A program made the translations under genes and the position numbers. 32,044 nucleotides of DNA from assembly GCA_021818865.1 (NCBI GenBank), contig JAKASX010000040.1, positions 1 through 32,044 of the forward strand, given 5' to 3'. The notes under the pieces were generated by a model. That model saw only the letters and a program-made list of their open reading frames with translations, was not told the DNA's origin and made no database searches. Of the stretch, positions 17,164 to 26,963 are shown one piece after another. Positions within the stretch are counted from its first letter, which is position 1. Every line of letters begins with the position of its first letter. This DNA is from Acidobacteriota bacterium (GTDB taxonomy: Bacteria > Acidobacteriota > Terriglobia > Acidiferrales > UBA7541).

Positions 17164-18798
17164 ATGGAGAGCGACGCGCTCTGGTACAAGGACGCCGTCA
17201 TTTACGAAGTGCACGTTCGCGGCTTCTACGACGCGGACGGCGATGGCGCGGGAGAATTTCGCGGACTGACGCTGAAACTGGATTACCTGGCCGATCTCGG
17301 CGTCAGCGCCATCTGGCTGCTGCCGTTTTATCCTTCGCCGCTGCGCGACGACGGGTACGACATCGCCGACTACGGCAACATCCACCAGGCGTACGGCACG
17401 CTCGACGATTTCCGGATGTTTCTGGAAGAAGCGCACCGGCGCGGCCTGCGCGTGATCACCGAACTCGTCCTCAACCACACCTCCGATCAGCATCCCTGGT
17501 TTCAGGAAGCGCGCAGCTCGCGCACGAATCCGCGGCGCGATTGGTACGTCTGGAGCGACACGCCCGACCGCTATAAACAGGCGCGCATCATTTTCACCGA
17601 TACCGAGCTTTCGAACTGGGCCTGGGACCCGGTTTCGAAGTCGTACTACTGGCACCGCTTCTTCAACCATCAGCCCGACCTGAATTACGACAATCCGGCG
17701 GTGCGCGAGGCGATGTGGGAGGTGATGAAATTCTGGTTTGCGATGGGCGTGGACGGGATGCGGCTGGACGCGGTGCCGTACCTGGTGGAACGAGAAGGAA
17801 CGTCGTGCGAAAACCTGGCGGAAACGCACGAGGTGTTGCGAGATTTGCGGCAACGGGTGGACGCGGAATTTTCCGGCAAAATGCTGCTGGCGGAGGCGAA
17901 TCAGTGGCCGCGGGACGTGCGCGAATATTTCGGCAACGGCGACCAGTGCCACATGGCCTTCCATTTCCCGCTGATGCCGCGCATGTTCATGGCGATCAAG
18001 CTCGAGGACCGCAAGCCGATCGTGGACATTCTGGAGCGGACGCCGGAAATTCCCGCGAGTTGCCAGTGGGGCACGTTCCTGCGGAACCACGACGAGTTGA
18101 CGCTCGAAATGGTTACCGACGAGGAACGCGACTACATGTACGACGAATTCGCCCGGGAACGGCGAGCGAAGCTGAATCTTGGCATCCGGCGGCGGCTCGC
18201 TCCGCTGATGGAGGGCGATCGGCGGCGGATCGAGCTGATGAACGGACTGCTGATGTCGCTGCCGGGCAGCCCGATCCTCTACTACGGCGACGAAATCGGC
18301 ATGGGGGACAACATTTACCTGGGCGACCGGAACGGCGTGCGGACGCCGATGCAGTGGAATGGAGGATGGAACGCGGGATTTTCCAGCGCCGATCCCGAGC
18401 AGCTCTATTCGCCGATCATTTCCAATCCGATCTACGGGTATCAGGCGGTGAACGTGGAATCGCAGCGCCGCTTCGATCATTCGTTGCTTTCGTGGATGAA
18501 GCGGCTGATCCGGCTGCGAAAATCCACGCGCGTTTTCGGCCGCGGCGCGATCGAGTTGCTGGCGCCGGAAAATCATCGCGTGCTGGCGTACGTGCGCTCG
18601 CTCGGAAGCGAGCGGATTCTGGTGGTCGCGAACCTTTCGAGCCAGGCGCAAGCCGCCGAACTCGATTTGCGGCGATGGAAAGGGGCGATCCCGATCGAGA
18701 TGTTCGGCGGCAATCTATTTCCGCCGATCGGCGACGCGCCGTATCTTCTGACGCTCGGTCCGTATCAGTTTTATTGGTTTCGGCTGCGCCGGCTGTAG
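17164..18798 (+). CDS. treS: Trehalose synthase (maltose alpha-D-glucosyltransferase)
   Basis: A 544-residue GH13 enzyme that interconverts maltose and trehalose. It opens with [20 protein letters not shown] and [20 protein letters not shown], characteristic of TreS. The catalytic triad is D202 ([15 protein letters not shown]), E244 ([10 protein letters not shown]) and D310 ([12 protein letters not shown]). The TreS-type motifs [16 protein letters not shown] and [20 protein letters not shown] are present. Length fits stand-alone TreS without the maltokinase (Pep2) fusion seen in some phyla, and no maltokinase gene is in this window. The ATG at 17164 follows an AGGAAAGGGA sequence. The glycosyltransferase gene begins 36 bases after the stop, so they probably form one operon. 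TreS activity is reversible, so it could make trehalose from glycogen-derived maltose or recycle it. Confidence 0.92.
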   Translation: MESDALWYKDAVIYEVHVRGFYDADGDGAGEFRGLTLKLDYLADLGVSAIWLLPFYPSPLRDDGYDIADYGNIHQAYGTLDDFRMFLEEAHRRGLRVITELVLNHTSDQHPWFQEARSSRTNPRRDWYVWSDTPDRYKQARIIFTDTELSNWAWDPVSKSYYWHRFFNHQPDLNYDNPAVREAMWEVMKFWFAMGVDGMRLDAVPYLVEREGTSCENLAETHEVLRDLRQRVDAEFSGKMLLAEANQWPRDVREYFGNGDQCHMAFHFPLMPRMFMAIKLEDRKPIVDILERTPEIPASCQWGTFLRNHDELTLEMVTDEERDYMYDEFARERRAKLNLGIRRRLAPLMEGDRRRIELMNGLLMSLPGSPILYYGDEIGMGDNIYLGDRNGVRTPMQWNGGWNAGFSSADPEQLYSPIISNPIYGYQAVNVESQRRFDHSLLSWMKRLIRLRKSTRVFGRGAIELLAPENHRVLAYVRSLGSERILVVANLSSQAQAAELDLRRWKGAIPIEMFGGNLFPPIGDAPYLLTLGPYQFYWFRLRRL

Positions 18799-18834
18799 GA
18801 GCCGGGCCGGCGTTCGAGCCGAGGGAGAGGACTG

Positions 18835-20121
18835 TTGGCTGAAGCTTCCGTGCTCTCGGAGCAATTCCTCCGCCAACTCACCGCAGTCGGCGAAGTGGAC
18901 ATTCTGATCGGCGTGCCGACGTTCAACAATCACGACACGATCGAGCGCGTGGTGAACGCGATTCAGATCGGCCTGACGAAATATTTCCACCGCGAGCGCT
19001 GCGCGCTGATCAATCCCGACGGCGGCTCGACCGACGGGACGCCGGAGCTTTTCAAGAACGCTTCGGTGAAGGATTTCGGAATGCTGCTGACGTCGAGCCC
19101 GCTGCGGACGTTTCACCGCGTGACCGCTCCCTTTCACGGCATTCCCGGCAAGGAAACGGCGTTGCGGACGGTATTTGCGGCGGCCGACCTGCTGCGCGCG
19201 AAGGCGTGCGCGATTTTTTCGCCCGATTCGCTGAGCGTCACGCCGGAATGGGTGGACGGCCTGATCCGGCCGGTGTATCGCGAGCAATTCGATTTCGTCG
19301 CGCCGGCCTACCAGCGGCCGAAGTTCGACGGGTTGCTGGTGCGCGGGCTGGTTTCGCCGGCGATCGGGGCGCTGTACGGCGTGGCGATCCACGAGCCGGT
19401 GGGCGGCGAAGTGGGACTTTCGGGACGACTCGCCTGCCATTTTCTCGAACAGGACGTTTGGGAACAGGAGTTGACAACGTTCGGGCTCGAGCTCTGGATG
19501 GCGACGACGGCAGTGGTGGACCAATACCGGATATGCGAATCGTTTCTTGGCCCGCGAATCCACGCCGCGAAGCAGTTCGGTCCGGACGTGACGGGAACGA
19601 TCCGGCAGGTGGTCGGCGCGCTGTTTCTGTGCCTCGATCGTCATGAAGCGTTCTGGCGTGGCCGCGAAGGTGCGCCGCAGGGGCTGCCCCTGTTCGGCTT
19701 CCCGTACAACGTTGCGCTGGAGCCATTGCGGTTCAACCGGCGCCGCGCGCTCGACACTTTCCGTTCGCAACTCGAGCAACTCTCGCCGATCCTCGAGGGA
19801 ATTCTGACGCCGCAGACGCTGCTGGAGGTGCGCGACGCTTCCCAGCTTTCCGATCGCGATTTCCGTTACCCCGATGAAGTATGGGTTAAAACCGTCTACG
19901 AATTCGCCGCCGCGCACCATCGCTCGGCCATCAACCGCGACCATCTTCTGCAGGCGCTGCCGCTGCTTTACCGCGGCTGGGTCAATTCTTTCCTGCAGGA
20001 AAACCAGAAAGCCGACGCCGAAAGAATCGACCGCCGGATCGAGGCGCTCGCCGGCGAATTCGTCCGGCTCAAATCGTATCTGATGGACCGTTGGACGGCG
20101 GGAACGGGAGGTGAACGATGA
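18835..20121 (+). CDS. GT-A fold glycosyltransferase, osmolyte-synthase-like (GT2/GT78/GT81 type)
   Basis: A 428-residue nucleotide-sugar-dependent glycosyltransferase. It starts at TTG 18835, chosen because GAGGGAGAGG lies four bases upstream. The GT-A core shows [20 protein letters not shown] (21-40), the [15 protein letters not shown] nucleotide-binding loop (59-73), GIPGKETAL (102-110, like the G-K-G loop of mannosylglycerate and glucosyl-3-phosphoglycerate synthases), a DxD-like [15 protein letters not shown] (128-142), and an acceptor-region [14 protein letters not shown]. It ends in helices like those of mannosylglycerate synthases. The family is clear, but donor and acceptor are not. 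Context (treS upstream, MscS-related gene overlapping by ATGA downstream) suggests synthesis of a compatible solute such as a glucosyl- or mannosyl-glycerate. Polysaccharide or lipid glycosylation remains possible. Confidence 0.75.
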   Translation: MAEASVLSEQFLRQLTAVGEVDILIGVPTFNNHDTIERVVNAIQIGLTKYFHRERCALINPDGGSTDGTPELFKNASVKDFGMLLTSSPLRTFHRVTAPFHGIPGKETALRTVFAAADLLRAKACAIFSPDSLSVTPEWVDGLIRPVYREQFDFVAPAYQRPKFDGLLVRGLVSPAIGALYGVAIHEPVGGEVGLSGRLACHFLEQDVWEQELTTFGLELWMATTAVVDQYRICESFLGPRIHAAKQFGPDVTGTIRQVVGALFLCLDRHEAFWRGREGAPQGLPLFGFPYNVALEPLRFNRRRALDTFRSQLEQLSPILEGILTPQTLLEVRDASQLSDRDFRYPDEVWVKTVYEFAAAHHRSAINRDHLLQALPLLYRGWVNSFLQENQKADAERIDRRIEALAGEFVRLKSYLMDRWTAGTGGER

Positions 20122-20837
20122 AGCATTTGATCGCGCAGAGCTTGAACCAGACCTTGGGCAAGTTCTACAACATGCTGTTGCTCTTCCTGCCCCACCTTTT
20201 CGCCATGCTGATCGTGGTTGTGGTGGGCTGGTTGGTGGCCATCATCCTGAAGATCATCGCGCGGCGGCTCTTGGCGCTCGCGCGGGTGAACACGCTTTCG
20301 GAGGGTTCCGGCATCACGCACATCCTCCGGAAGGCCGATCTGCCGCCTCCGCTCGATCTGCTCAGCCGGCTGGTTTTCTGGGTGGTGTGGATCGGGTTCA
20401 TTCTGCTGGGGCTCGACGCGCTGGACGTTCCCGCGCTGCACATGCAGATTTCGCGACTGTTCCTGCTTCTGCCGCAGATTTTCGTTTCGCTGCTCATTCT
20501 GTTCGTCGGCTTTCTCGCGGCCAATTTCTTCTCCCGGGCGGCCTTGCTGGCGGCCGTGAACGCCAATCTGCCGTCGGCGCGCGTGGTGAGCGGGTTCGTC
20601 CGCTTCATCATCTTTCTGCTGGCGATCGCGATGGCGCTCGAGCAGTTGGCGGTGGCGCACGGCACGGTGCTGATCACGTTCACGATCGCCTTTGGCGCGA
20701 TCATGTTGAGCCTGGCGATCGCTTTCGGGCTGGGCGGGCGCGGCGTGGCGCAAAACATGCTCGAACGGCTCTTCCCGCAAACGCCGGCCGGAAAGGAAGA
20801 GGACAAGGAGAAGACCGAGGAAATTCCTCCCGTCTGA
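20118..20837 (+). CDS. Small MscS-related membrane protein (conserved TM helix family)
   Basis: A 239-residue integral membrane protein with about five hydrophobic segments: roughly residues 20-45 ([20 protein letters not shown]), 82-105, 112-135, 155-175 and 182-205. The last, [20 protein letters not shown] followed by AQNMLE, matches the pore-helix-like repeat of the conserved TM helix (PF05552/CmpX-type) proteins related to MscS. The cytoplasmic beta domain of a full MscS channel is missing, and the protein ends in a charged tail ([15 protein letters not shown]). The ATG overlaps the glycosyltransferase stop (ATGA) with a GGGAGGTG ribosome site, so expression is coupled. Function as a channel or osmosensor is inferred from the family and the trehalose/osmolyte neighbours. 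Confidence 0.8.
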   Translation: MKHLIAQSLNQTLGKFYNMLLLFLPHLFAMLIVVVVGWLVAIILKIIARRLLALARVNTLSEGSGITHILRKADLPPPLDLLSRLVFWVVWIGFILLGLDALDVPALHMQISRLFLLLPQIFVSLLILFVGFLAANFFSRAALLAAVNANLPSARVVSGFVRFIIFLLAIAMALEQLAVAHGTVLITFTIAFGAIMLSLAIAFGLGGRGVAQNMLERLFPQTPAGKEEDKEKTEEIPPV

Positions 20838-21025
20838 CGCGGAGAGTCGCCGCTGCACGAGCCGATCGGCCTTGCCTCGGGAAGCGAACGGCGCCGGTCC
20901 GGCGAAAGCGGTTGACGACGCGCGCGGTTTCCTGTTTTGCTGATAAGGAGGAGGCTCGCCCGGCGAATTCCGGAATGGCGACCGGCGCAGGTAGAAAAGC
21001 CCGTACGAGGAGAGGGTTTCGAGTG

Positions 21026-22990
21026 ATGCCGCCCGAGAAGGCGAACGCAAACCAACAGCAGGTTCCCGAGCAAGCGGGGCCGATGGAATACGAGAAGTCG
21101 CTGCTGAGCGACTACGATATTTTTCTGCTCAACGAAGGCACCCACGCGGCGCTTTTTCGCAAACTCGGCGCCAAAGTCTGCGGGTTCGACGGCCGTGAGG
21201 GAGTGTATTTCGCGGTCTGGGCGCCTAACGCCCGAAGCGTCAGCGCGATCGGTGATTTCAATGGATGGGACAAGGCGGCGCACCCGTTGCGAGTGCGGCA
21301 AAATTCGGGAATTTGGGAGGGATTTCTGCCCGGGCTCGGACCGGGCGAGCGCTACAAATTTCACATCGTTTCGGCCCACAACGGCTACACGGTGGACAAG
21401 GCAGATCCCTTCGGTTTCTTGGCCGAAGCGCCGCCGCGCACCGCTTCCGTGGTTTGGGACCTCGGCTATCAGTGGAACGACGGCGAGTGGATGGCGACGC
21501 GGCAGGAGCGCAACTCGCTTCGGGCGCCGATTTCCGTCTACGAAGTACACCTAGGTTCCTGGATGCGCGTGCCGGAGGAAAACAACCGCCGGCTCACGTA
21601 CCGCGAGCTTGCGGTGCGTCTGGCCGAGTACGTTCGCCGGATGGGATTCACGCACGTGGAGTTTCTGCCGGTGATGGAGCATCCGTTCTACGGATCCTGG
21701 GGCTATCAGACGACCGGGTATTTCGCGCCGACCAGCCGCTACGGCACGCCGCAGGATTTCATGTTTCTGGTGGATACGCTGCATCAACACGGCATCGGTG
21801 TCATTCTCGATTGGGTTCCGTCGCATTTCCCGTCCGACGAGCACGGGCTGGCGTTTTTCGACGGCACGCATCTTTTCGAGCACTCCGATCCGCGGCAGGG
21901 ATTTCATCCCGACTGGGGCAGCCACGTCTTCAATTACGGCAGGAACGAGGTGCGGAGTTTCCTGCTGAGCAGCGCGCTCTACTGGCTGGAGATCTATCAC
22001 GCCGACGGACTGCGCGTGGATGCGGTCGCCTCGATGCTCTACCTGGATTATTCGCGCAGGGACGGCGAATGGATTCCGAATCGCTACGGCGGACGCGAGA
22101 ATCTCGACGCGATCAGTTTCCTGCGGAAGCTGAATGAAGAGGCGTATCGGAGCGTTCCCGGGATTCAGATGGTGGCCGAGGAATCGACGGCGTGGCCGAT
22201 GGTTTCGCGTCCGACGTACGTTGGCGGGCTGGGATTCGGCTTGAAGTGGGACATGGGCTGGATGCACGACACGCTGGAATATTTCCAGCTCGATCCGGTG
22301 CACCGCAAATATCACCACGGCGAGCTGACGTTCCGGATGATTTACGCGTTCACCGAGAATTTCCTTCTGCCGCTCTCGCACGACGAGGTGGTGCACGGCA
22401 AGGGCTCGCTGCTCGGGAAAATGCCAGGGGACGAATGGCAGAAATTCGCCAACCTGCGGCTGCTTTTCGGCTATCAATACTCGCAGCCGGGCAAAAAATT
22501 GCTGTTCATGGGCGGCGAATTCGGCCAGGGATACGAATGGCGGCACAACGAGAGCCTGGACTGGCACCTGCTGCAATTTCCCTTTCACGAGAAGCTGCAA
22601 AAATGGGTGGAAGATCTCAACGGGCTGTATCGGCGCGAGCCCGCGCTTCATCAACTCGATTCCGACCCCGAAGGCTTCGAATGGGTGGATTGCAACGACA
22701 ACGAAAGCTCGGTTCTTACGTTCCTGCGCAAGACCCGCGCCACGCACCAGCACGTCCTGGTGGCGTGCAACTTCACGCCGGTGCCACGCCAGAATTACCG
22801 CGTGGGCGTTCCCACGGGCGGGTTCTGGAAAGAGATTCTGAATAGCGACGCGAGCGTCTACGGCGGAAGCGGGTGGGGAAATCTCGGAGGCGTCGAGGCG
22901 TCGCCGCTCGGCGCGCATGGCCGGCCGCATTCGCTGACGCTCACGCTGCCGCCGCTGGCCGTCGTTTTCCTGAAGCCGGAAACCCGTTGA
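21026..22990 (+). CDS. glgB: 1,4-alpha-glucan branching enzyme
   Basis: A 654-residue GH13 branching enzyme that introduces alpha-1,6 branches into glycogen. The ATG at 21026 is preceded by GAGGAGAGGG. A later in-frame start at 21083 ([12 protein letters not shown]) is possible. The CBM48 domain is seen in [20 protein letters not shown] and NGW (about 60-85). The barrel starts at [13 protein letters not shown]. The conserved GlgB region [20 protein letters not shown] is present. The catalytic residues are D332 ([18 protein letters not shown]), E385 ([10 protein letters not shown]) and D453 ([15 protein letters not shown]). Length is close to short bacterial GlgBs (about 630-730). It lies 188 bases after the MscS-like gene and may have its own promoter (TTGACG at 20912-20917 has no convincing -10). 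It links the trehalose genes to glycogen metabolism. Confidence 0.95.
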   Translation: MPPEKANANQQQVPEQAGPMEYEKSLLSDYDIFLLNEGTHAALFRKLGAKVCGFDGREGVYFAVWAPNARSVSAIGDFNGWDKAAHPLRVRQNSGIWEGFLPGLGPGERYKFHIVSAHNGYTVDKADPFGFLAEAPPRTASVVWDLGYQWNDGEWMATRQERNSLRAPISVYEVHLGSWMRVPEENNRRLTYRELAVRLAEYVRRMGFTHVEFLPVMEHPFYGSWGYQTTGYFAPTSRYGTPQDFMFLVDTLHQHGIGVILDWVPSHFPSDEHGLAFFDGTHLFEHSDPRQGFHPDWGSHVFNYGRNEVRSFLLSSALYWLEIYHADGLRVDAVASMLYLDYSRRDGEWIPNRYGGRENLDAISFLRKLNEEAYRSVPGIQMVAEESTAWPMVSRPTYVGGLGFGLKWDMGWMHDTLEYFQLDPVHRKYHHGELTFRMIYAFTENFLLPLSHDEVVHGKGSLLGKMPGDEWQKFANLRLLFGYQYSQPGKKLLFMGGEFGQGYEWRHNESLDWHLLQFPFHEKLQKWVEDLNGLYRREPALHQLDSDPEGFEWVDCNDNESSVLTFLRKTRATHQHVLVACNFTPVPRQNYRVGVPTGGFWKEILNSDASVYGGSGWGNLGGVEASPLGAHGRPHSLTLTLPPLAVVFLKPETR

Positions 22991-23112
22991 TCGCTCGACC
23001 CGTGCGAAGCCGGCGTGTTCCTTGCGACTCTCCGTAGCTCGCGCATGGCGGAATGCGGAGGGGCGTGCCATGATTTCCCGAAGGCCAGAAAAAAGGTCTC
23101 CCGAGGCGCAAC

Positions 23113-24510
23113 GTGCCGTTTTCCCTGGAATCGCTCTGCTCGGATCCTCGCGCTTGCGTTCGCCGCGGCGGCGCGGCCGATCCGGAAGGAACGTGCGTCC
23201 TCTACTGGGTCGAGCGCGCTCAGCGCGCACTCGATAATCCCGCGCTCGATCTGGCCATTCGGATCGGCAACGAAATCGGGAAGCCGGTGGTTGCGTTCCT
23301 CGGCCTTGCGCCACGCGGGCCCTACGCCAATCTTCGCCACTATCAGTTTCTGACCGAAGGCTTGGCTGACCTAGCCGCAGGACTGCGCCAGCGCAACGTC
23401 GGCTTTCTGCTGCGGAGTTGGCCCGAGCATTCGCTCCTGCGCGCGTGCGAAGAGCTTCGCCCATCGCTTGTGGTCGGCGACGAAAATCCGCTGCGCGAAC
23501 CCGAACGATGGCGCGAGAAAGCGGCGCGGGCGCTGCGCGTTCCGTTTTGCACGGTGGATGCCGACGCGATCGTGCCTTCCCGGCTGATGGAAAAACAGCA
23601 ATATTCGGCGCGCACGATTCGGCCGAGGATTCACGCGCGGCTGGGCGAGTTTCTGGTTCCATCGGAAAACCCATCGGCGCGGAGGCGTTGGAAACCACCG
23701 GCGAAACTGACTTCGCGTTCGATTGCGGACGACTTGCTGGACGGATGGAAGATTCCGCGGAGTGTAGGGCCGGCTTCGACGTTTCGCGGCGGGACGCGGG
23801 AAGGTTTGCGTTTGCTGCGCGAGTTCATCGCGCGGAAACTTGGCGATTATGCGGATCGCCGCAATCATCCCGAATTCGACGGCACCAGCCGCCTGTCGCC
23901 TTATCTTCACTTCGGCCAACTCGGTCCGCTGACCGTCGCTCTCGCCGTTCAAAGAGCGAGCGCGCCAACCGAGCAGAAAGAGGCGTTTCTCGAACAACTG
24001 ATCGTGCGGAGGGAATTGGCGGTGAATTTCGTTCGCTTCAACCCCGACTACGATTCGCTCGACGGCGCACCAGCCTGGGCGCGCCGCACGCTGGCCGAAC
24101 ACTCGCGCGATCCGCGCGAAACCATCTACTCGGAAAAACAACTCGAGAACGCGGAAACGCACGATCTGCTCTGGAACGCGGCGCAGAAGCAGATGACGAT
24201 AACCGGCTGGATGCACAACTACCTGCGAATGTATTGGGCGAAAAAGATCCTGGAATGGACGCGCTCGCCCGAAGAGGCATTTCAGATTGCCGTGCGGTTG
24301 AACGACACCTACGAACTCGATGGGCGCGACCCGAATGGATACGAAGGGATTGCGTGGGCGATCGCGGGGAAAAGCGACCGGCCGTGGTTCGAGCGGCCGA
24401 TTTTCGGGACGATCCGTTACATGTCGGCCGGTGGAGTTTCGCGCAAATTCGACGCACGAGGATACATCCGGCAGATCGAGAAAATGGAACGAAGCAGAGG
24501 CGAGCGGTAG
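23113..24510 (+). CDS. Class II CPD photolyase (deoxyribodipyrimidine photolyase)
   Basis: A 465-residue FAD-dependent photolyase that uses light to split cyclobutane pyrimidine dimers. The N-terminal alpha/beta domain reads CVLYWVERAQRALDNPALDL, the class II form of the antenna domain. The C-terminal FAD domain shows class II signatures: SRLSPYLHFGQLGPLTVALA, GWMHNYLRMYWAKKILEWT, LNDTYELDGRDPNGYEGIAW and PIFGTIRYMSAGGVSRKFDA. Length matches class II enzymes (about 450-480). No ATG exists in frame between the upstream stop at 23071 and the coding start. GTG 23113 is chosen because GAGG lies six bases before it. It lies 122 bases after glgB and converges on ilvN with only 18 bases between the stops. 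Expression control is not evident. Confidence 0.92.
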   Translation: MPFSLESLCSDPRACVRRGGAADPEGTCVLYWVERAQRALDNPALDLAIRIGNEIGKPVVAFLGLAPRGPYANLRHYQFLTEGLADLAAGLRQRNVGFLLRSWPEHSLLRACEELRPSLVVGDENPLREPERWREKAARALRVPFCTVDADAIVPSRLMEKQQYSARTIRPRIHARLGEFLVPSENPSARRRWKPPAKLTSRSIADDLLDGWKIPRSVGPASTFRGGTREGLRLLREFIARKLGDYADRRNHPEFDGTSRLSPYLHFGQLGPLTVALAVQRASAPTEQKEAFLEQLIVRRELAVNFVRFNPDYDSLDGAPAWARRTLAEHSRDPRETIYSEKQLENAETHDLLWNAAQKQMTITGWMHNYLRMYWAKKILEWTRSPEEAFQIAVRLNDTYELDGRDPNGYEGIAWAIAGKSDRPWFERPIFGTIRYMSAGGVSRKFDARGYIRQIEKMERSRGER

Positions 24511-24548
24511 CCGCCGCGACCCCAGCGGTCAGGCCTGGGGAACGGCGG
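24511..24548. terminator. hairpin at the convergent photolyase/ilvN junction
   Basis: CCGCC (24511-24515) pairs with GGCGG (24544-24548), and inside it CCCCAG (24520-24525) pairs with CTGGGG (24535-24540) around a nine-base loop that holds the ilvN stop. It is well placed as a bidirectional terminator or barrier between opposing transcripts, but there is no T tract on either strand. Confidence 0.4.
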
Positions 24549-25092
24549 ATTCGTTCTCGAAAGCTTCGACTGGCGGCGTGGCGGAAGCCGCGGCAAGCGC
24601 GCGCTTTCCCCGGCGCATCGCCACCATTCCGGTGCGCACCATTTCGATGACGCCGAAGGGGCGCAAGACCTCGAGCAGTCCGTCAATTTTGTCTTCCGTG
24701 CCGGTGATTTCGATGGTGAGCGACTCGCGGGCGACGTCGACGACGCGCGCGCGAAATACTTTCACGAGTTCGAGGACATGGGAGCGAACCTCGTGGGGCG
24801 CGGCGACCTTGATCATGGCGAGGTCGCGGAGAATGGAGGGCTGGCGGGTGATATCGTCCACGAGCAGAACGTTGACGAGCTTGTAGAGATTCGCTTCGAT
24901 CCGCCGGGCTTCATCCGGGTCGGCCTCGACGGTGATCGTCATGCGCGAAACTTCCGGTTTTTCCGTGCGGCCGACAGTGAGCGAATCGATATTGAAAGCG
25001 CGGCGGCGGAAAAGCGACGCCACGCGCGTCAGCACGCCGGGCTTGTTTTCGACGTAAACGACGAAGGTATGAAGCGTTGAGCGGTTATTCAT
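24529..25092 (-). CDS. ilvN: Acetolactate synthase small (regulatory) subunit
   Basis: A 187-residue regulatory subunit of acetohydroxyacid synthase, which mediates valine feedback on the catalytic subunit. The N-terminal ACT domain is clear: LHTFVVYVENKPGVLTRVAS and RRRAFNIDSLTVGRTEKPEV (about 7-48). A second region (about 78-155; VDDITRQPSILRDLAMIKVA, RVVDVARESLTIEITGTEDK) is the conserved C-terminal ACT_5-type domain. Length is in the long-form IlvH/IlvN range (about 160-190). The ATG at 25092 lies inside the end of ilvB, so the genes overlap by eight bases and are translationally coupled. It is the last gene of the ilvDCBN block. Confidence 0.95.
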   Translation of the reverse strand: MNNRSTLHTFVVYVENKPGVLTRVASLFRRRAFNIDSLTVGRTEKPEVSRMTITVEADPDEARRIEANLYKLVNVLLVDDITRQPSILRDLAMIKVAAPHEVRSHVLELVKVFRARVVDVARESLTIEITGTEDKIDGLLEVLRPFGVIEMVRTGMVAMRRGKRALAAASATPPVEAFENESAVPQA

Positions 25093-26797
25093 CGGCTGCC
25101 GTCTCCACGAGCGGGCTGGGCCGGCGAATCATCTGGTCGAGCGCCGCTCCCGCCGCGACCATCGGATAAACCGAATCTTCCTGCTCGACGCGGAAATCGA
25201 GTAGCATCGGGCCGTCATGCTCACGCGCGGCGCGCACGGCGGGCGCCACCTGGCGGCGCTCGGTGACGCGCAGGGCGCGAATGCCGTAGGCCTCGGCGAG
25301 GCGAACGAAATCCGGGCTCAAGAGGGGCGTGGCCTGGTAATTGCGTTCGTAGAAAAATTCCTGCCATTGCCGCACCATGCCCAGATAGCCGTTGTTGATG
25401 ATGGCGATGCGGACGTTCAGATTTTCCTGCACCATCGTCGCGAGTTCCGCCATCGTCATCTGGAAACCGCCGTCGCCCGCGACGACCCAGACTTCCGCTT
25501 CGGACCGCGCGGTTTTCGCGCCAATCGCCGCGGGCAGCGCGAAGCCCATGGTGCCGAGACCGCCGGAGGTGATCAGCGAGCGGGGGTGGTCGTGCTTGTA
25601 ATATTGGGCTTCCCACATCTGGTGCTGGCCGACGTCGGTGACGACGACGGTTTCGCTGCCGCGAGTTTCGTGCCAGAGATCGTGCACGACGTGAGCGGCG
25701 TAGAGGTGGCCGTTGTCGGGGAGGGTCTGGATGTCGCGCACGGCGGCGTCGCCCTTCTGGCGATTGATCCAATCGAGCCAATCGCCGCGATCGGCGGGTT
25801 CGACCCTGGGCAACAATTCGCGCAGTACGGCGCTCAAATCGCCGACGAGCGCCACGTCCACTTTGACGTTTTTGTTGATTTCCGCGGGATCGATTTCCAC
25901 GTGGATTTTCCTGGCACCGCGCGCGTAGGAGTCCTTGTCGCCGGTGACGCGATCGTCGAATCGCATGCCGAGCGCGATGAGAAGATCGGCGTTTTGAATC
26001 GCGAGATTCACCCACGCTTCTCCGTGCATGCCCATCATGCCCAAATGCAGCGGGTGCCAGGCAGGCATCGCTCCGAGGCCAAGCAGCGTAAGCGCGACGG
26101 GAATTTGCGCGCGTTCGGCGAGTTCGCGCAACTGGGCGGAAGCGCCGGCGGCGATCACGCCCTGACCGGCGAGAATCACCGGGCGTTTGGCGCTATGGAG
26201 AAGTTCGAGCGCCTGAGCGTATTCGGCTTCCGCGGGCGAAAGATCGGGCCGATAACCGGGCAATTGCGGGCGCGCGGCGTCCCAATCGAATTCGCAGGAG
26301 CCCTGCTGAGCGTCTTTCGTCACGTCGACGAGCACCGGCCCGGGCCGGCCAGAGCGCGCGACGTAAAATGCCTCGCGAATGGTGCGCGCGAGATCGGCAG
26401 TGCGAGTGACGAGCGAATTGTGCTTGGTGATGGGCAGCGTGACGCCGGTAATATCGGTTTCCTGAAACGCGTCCGAGCCGATCAGGCGACCGCCGACCTG
26501 GCCGGTGATGCAGACGATGGGCGAGGAATCCATCATCGCCGTGGCGATGCCGGTGACCATGTTCGTTGCGCCGGGCCCCGACGTGGCGATGGCAACGCCG
26601 ACGCGTCCGCTCGCGCGCGCATAGCCATCGGCCATATGCGTGGCGCCCTGCTCGTGCCGAGCCAAAATGTGGTGGATGCGGCTGTGCTTCAGCGCGTCGT
26701 AAGCGGGCAGAATCGCGCCGCCGGGATAGCCGAAGACGTGCTCGACACCTTCCCGCTCGAGGCATTCCCACAGAATCCGCGCTCCGGTCATCTTCAT
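25085..26797 (-). CDS. ilvB: Acetolactate synthase large (catalytic) subunit
   Basis: A 570-residue ThDP/FAD-dependent acetohydroxyacid synthase that condenses pyruvate with pyruvate or 2-oxobutyrate, the first common step of valine/leucine/isoleucine synthesis. The pyrimidine-binding domain has VFGYPGGAILPAYDAL with the catalytic glutamate E49 in LARHEQGATHMADGYA. The central FAD domain contains ALGMRFDDRVTGD. The ThDP/metal motif, GDGGFQM to INNGYLGMVRQWQEFFY, begins at about residue 440. MRQW-type conservation and RVEQEDSVYPMVAAGA near the end are typical of this subunit. Length is normal. The gene overlaps ilvN by eight bases and is separated from ilvC by 166 bases that hold a palindromic repeat. 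Confidence 0.96.
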   Translation of the reverse strand: MKMTGARILWECLEREGVEHVFGYPGGAILPAYDALKHSRIHHILARHEQGATHMADGYARASGRVGVAIATSGPGATNMVTGIATAMMDSSPIVCITGQVGGRLIGSDAFQETDITGVTLPITKHNSLVTRTADLARTIREAFYVARSGRPGPVLVDVTKDAQQGSCEFDWDAARPQLPGYRPDLSPAEAEYAQALELLHSAKRPVILAGQGVIAAGASAQLRELAERAQIPVALTLLGLGAMPAWHPLHLGMMGMHGEAWVNLAIQNADLLIALGMRFDDRVTGDKDSYARGARKIHVEIDPAEINKNVKVDVALVGDLSAVLRELLPRVEPADRGDWLDWINRQKGDAAVRDIQTLPDNGHLYAAHVVHDLWHETRGSETVVVTDVGQHQMWEAQYYKHDHPRSLITSGGLGTMGFALPAAIGAKTARSEAEVWVVAGDGGFQMTMAELATMVQENLNVRIAIINNGYLGMVRQWQEFFYERNYQATPLLSPDFVRLAEAYGIRALRVTERRQVAPAVRAAREHDGPMLLDFRVEQEDSVYPMVAAGAALDQMIRRPSPLVETAADE

Positions 26798-26874
26798 GGT
26801 CCCTGGCTCCCGCCTGTTCCTTCTGCTGGGTTTGTGGTTTGCGCTCCTTCTTGCGTTGGGCGCGTCGATCGTAT

Positions 26875-26917
26875 GTCGGGATCCTTCGGCCCGGCACGCC
26901 GGGCCTCAGGATGACAG
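26875..26917. repeat. dispersed palindromic repeat, copy 2 (between ilvC and ilvB)
   Basis: GTCGGGATCCTTCGGCCCGG, CACG, then CCGGGCCTCAGGATGACAG. ATCCT pairs with AGGAT and GGCCCGG with CCGGGCC around the loop CACG, with a two-base internal mismatch (TC/TC). The same outer stem and the same CACG loop recur at 31485-31527. It lies inside the ilv operon, in the ilvC-ilvB gap. Confidence 0.75.
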
Positions 26918-26963
26918 TGAATTTTCCCGACCCTTGCTCTTGCCGAAAGCGCGGGCCGACGGC

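Noticed and set aside
20912-20946. TTGACG...TGATAA as a glgB promoter
   Set aside because: The spacing is 23 bases, too long for a sigma70 promoter, and at 17 bases the sequence (TTTTGC) is a poor -10.
25217-26914. 565-codon plus-strand frame opposite ilvB, and similar long frames opposite the Omp85, TamB, treZ and GH57 genes
   Set aside because: They are antisense to genes with unmistakable family motifs, show no recognisable domains, and are rich in Arg, His and Ala as expected of shadow frames in G+C-rich DNA.
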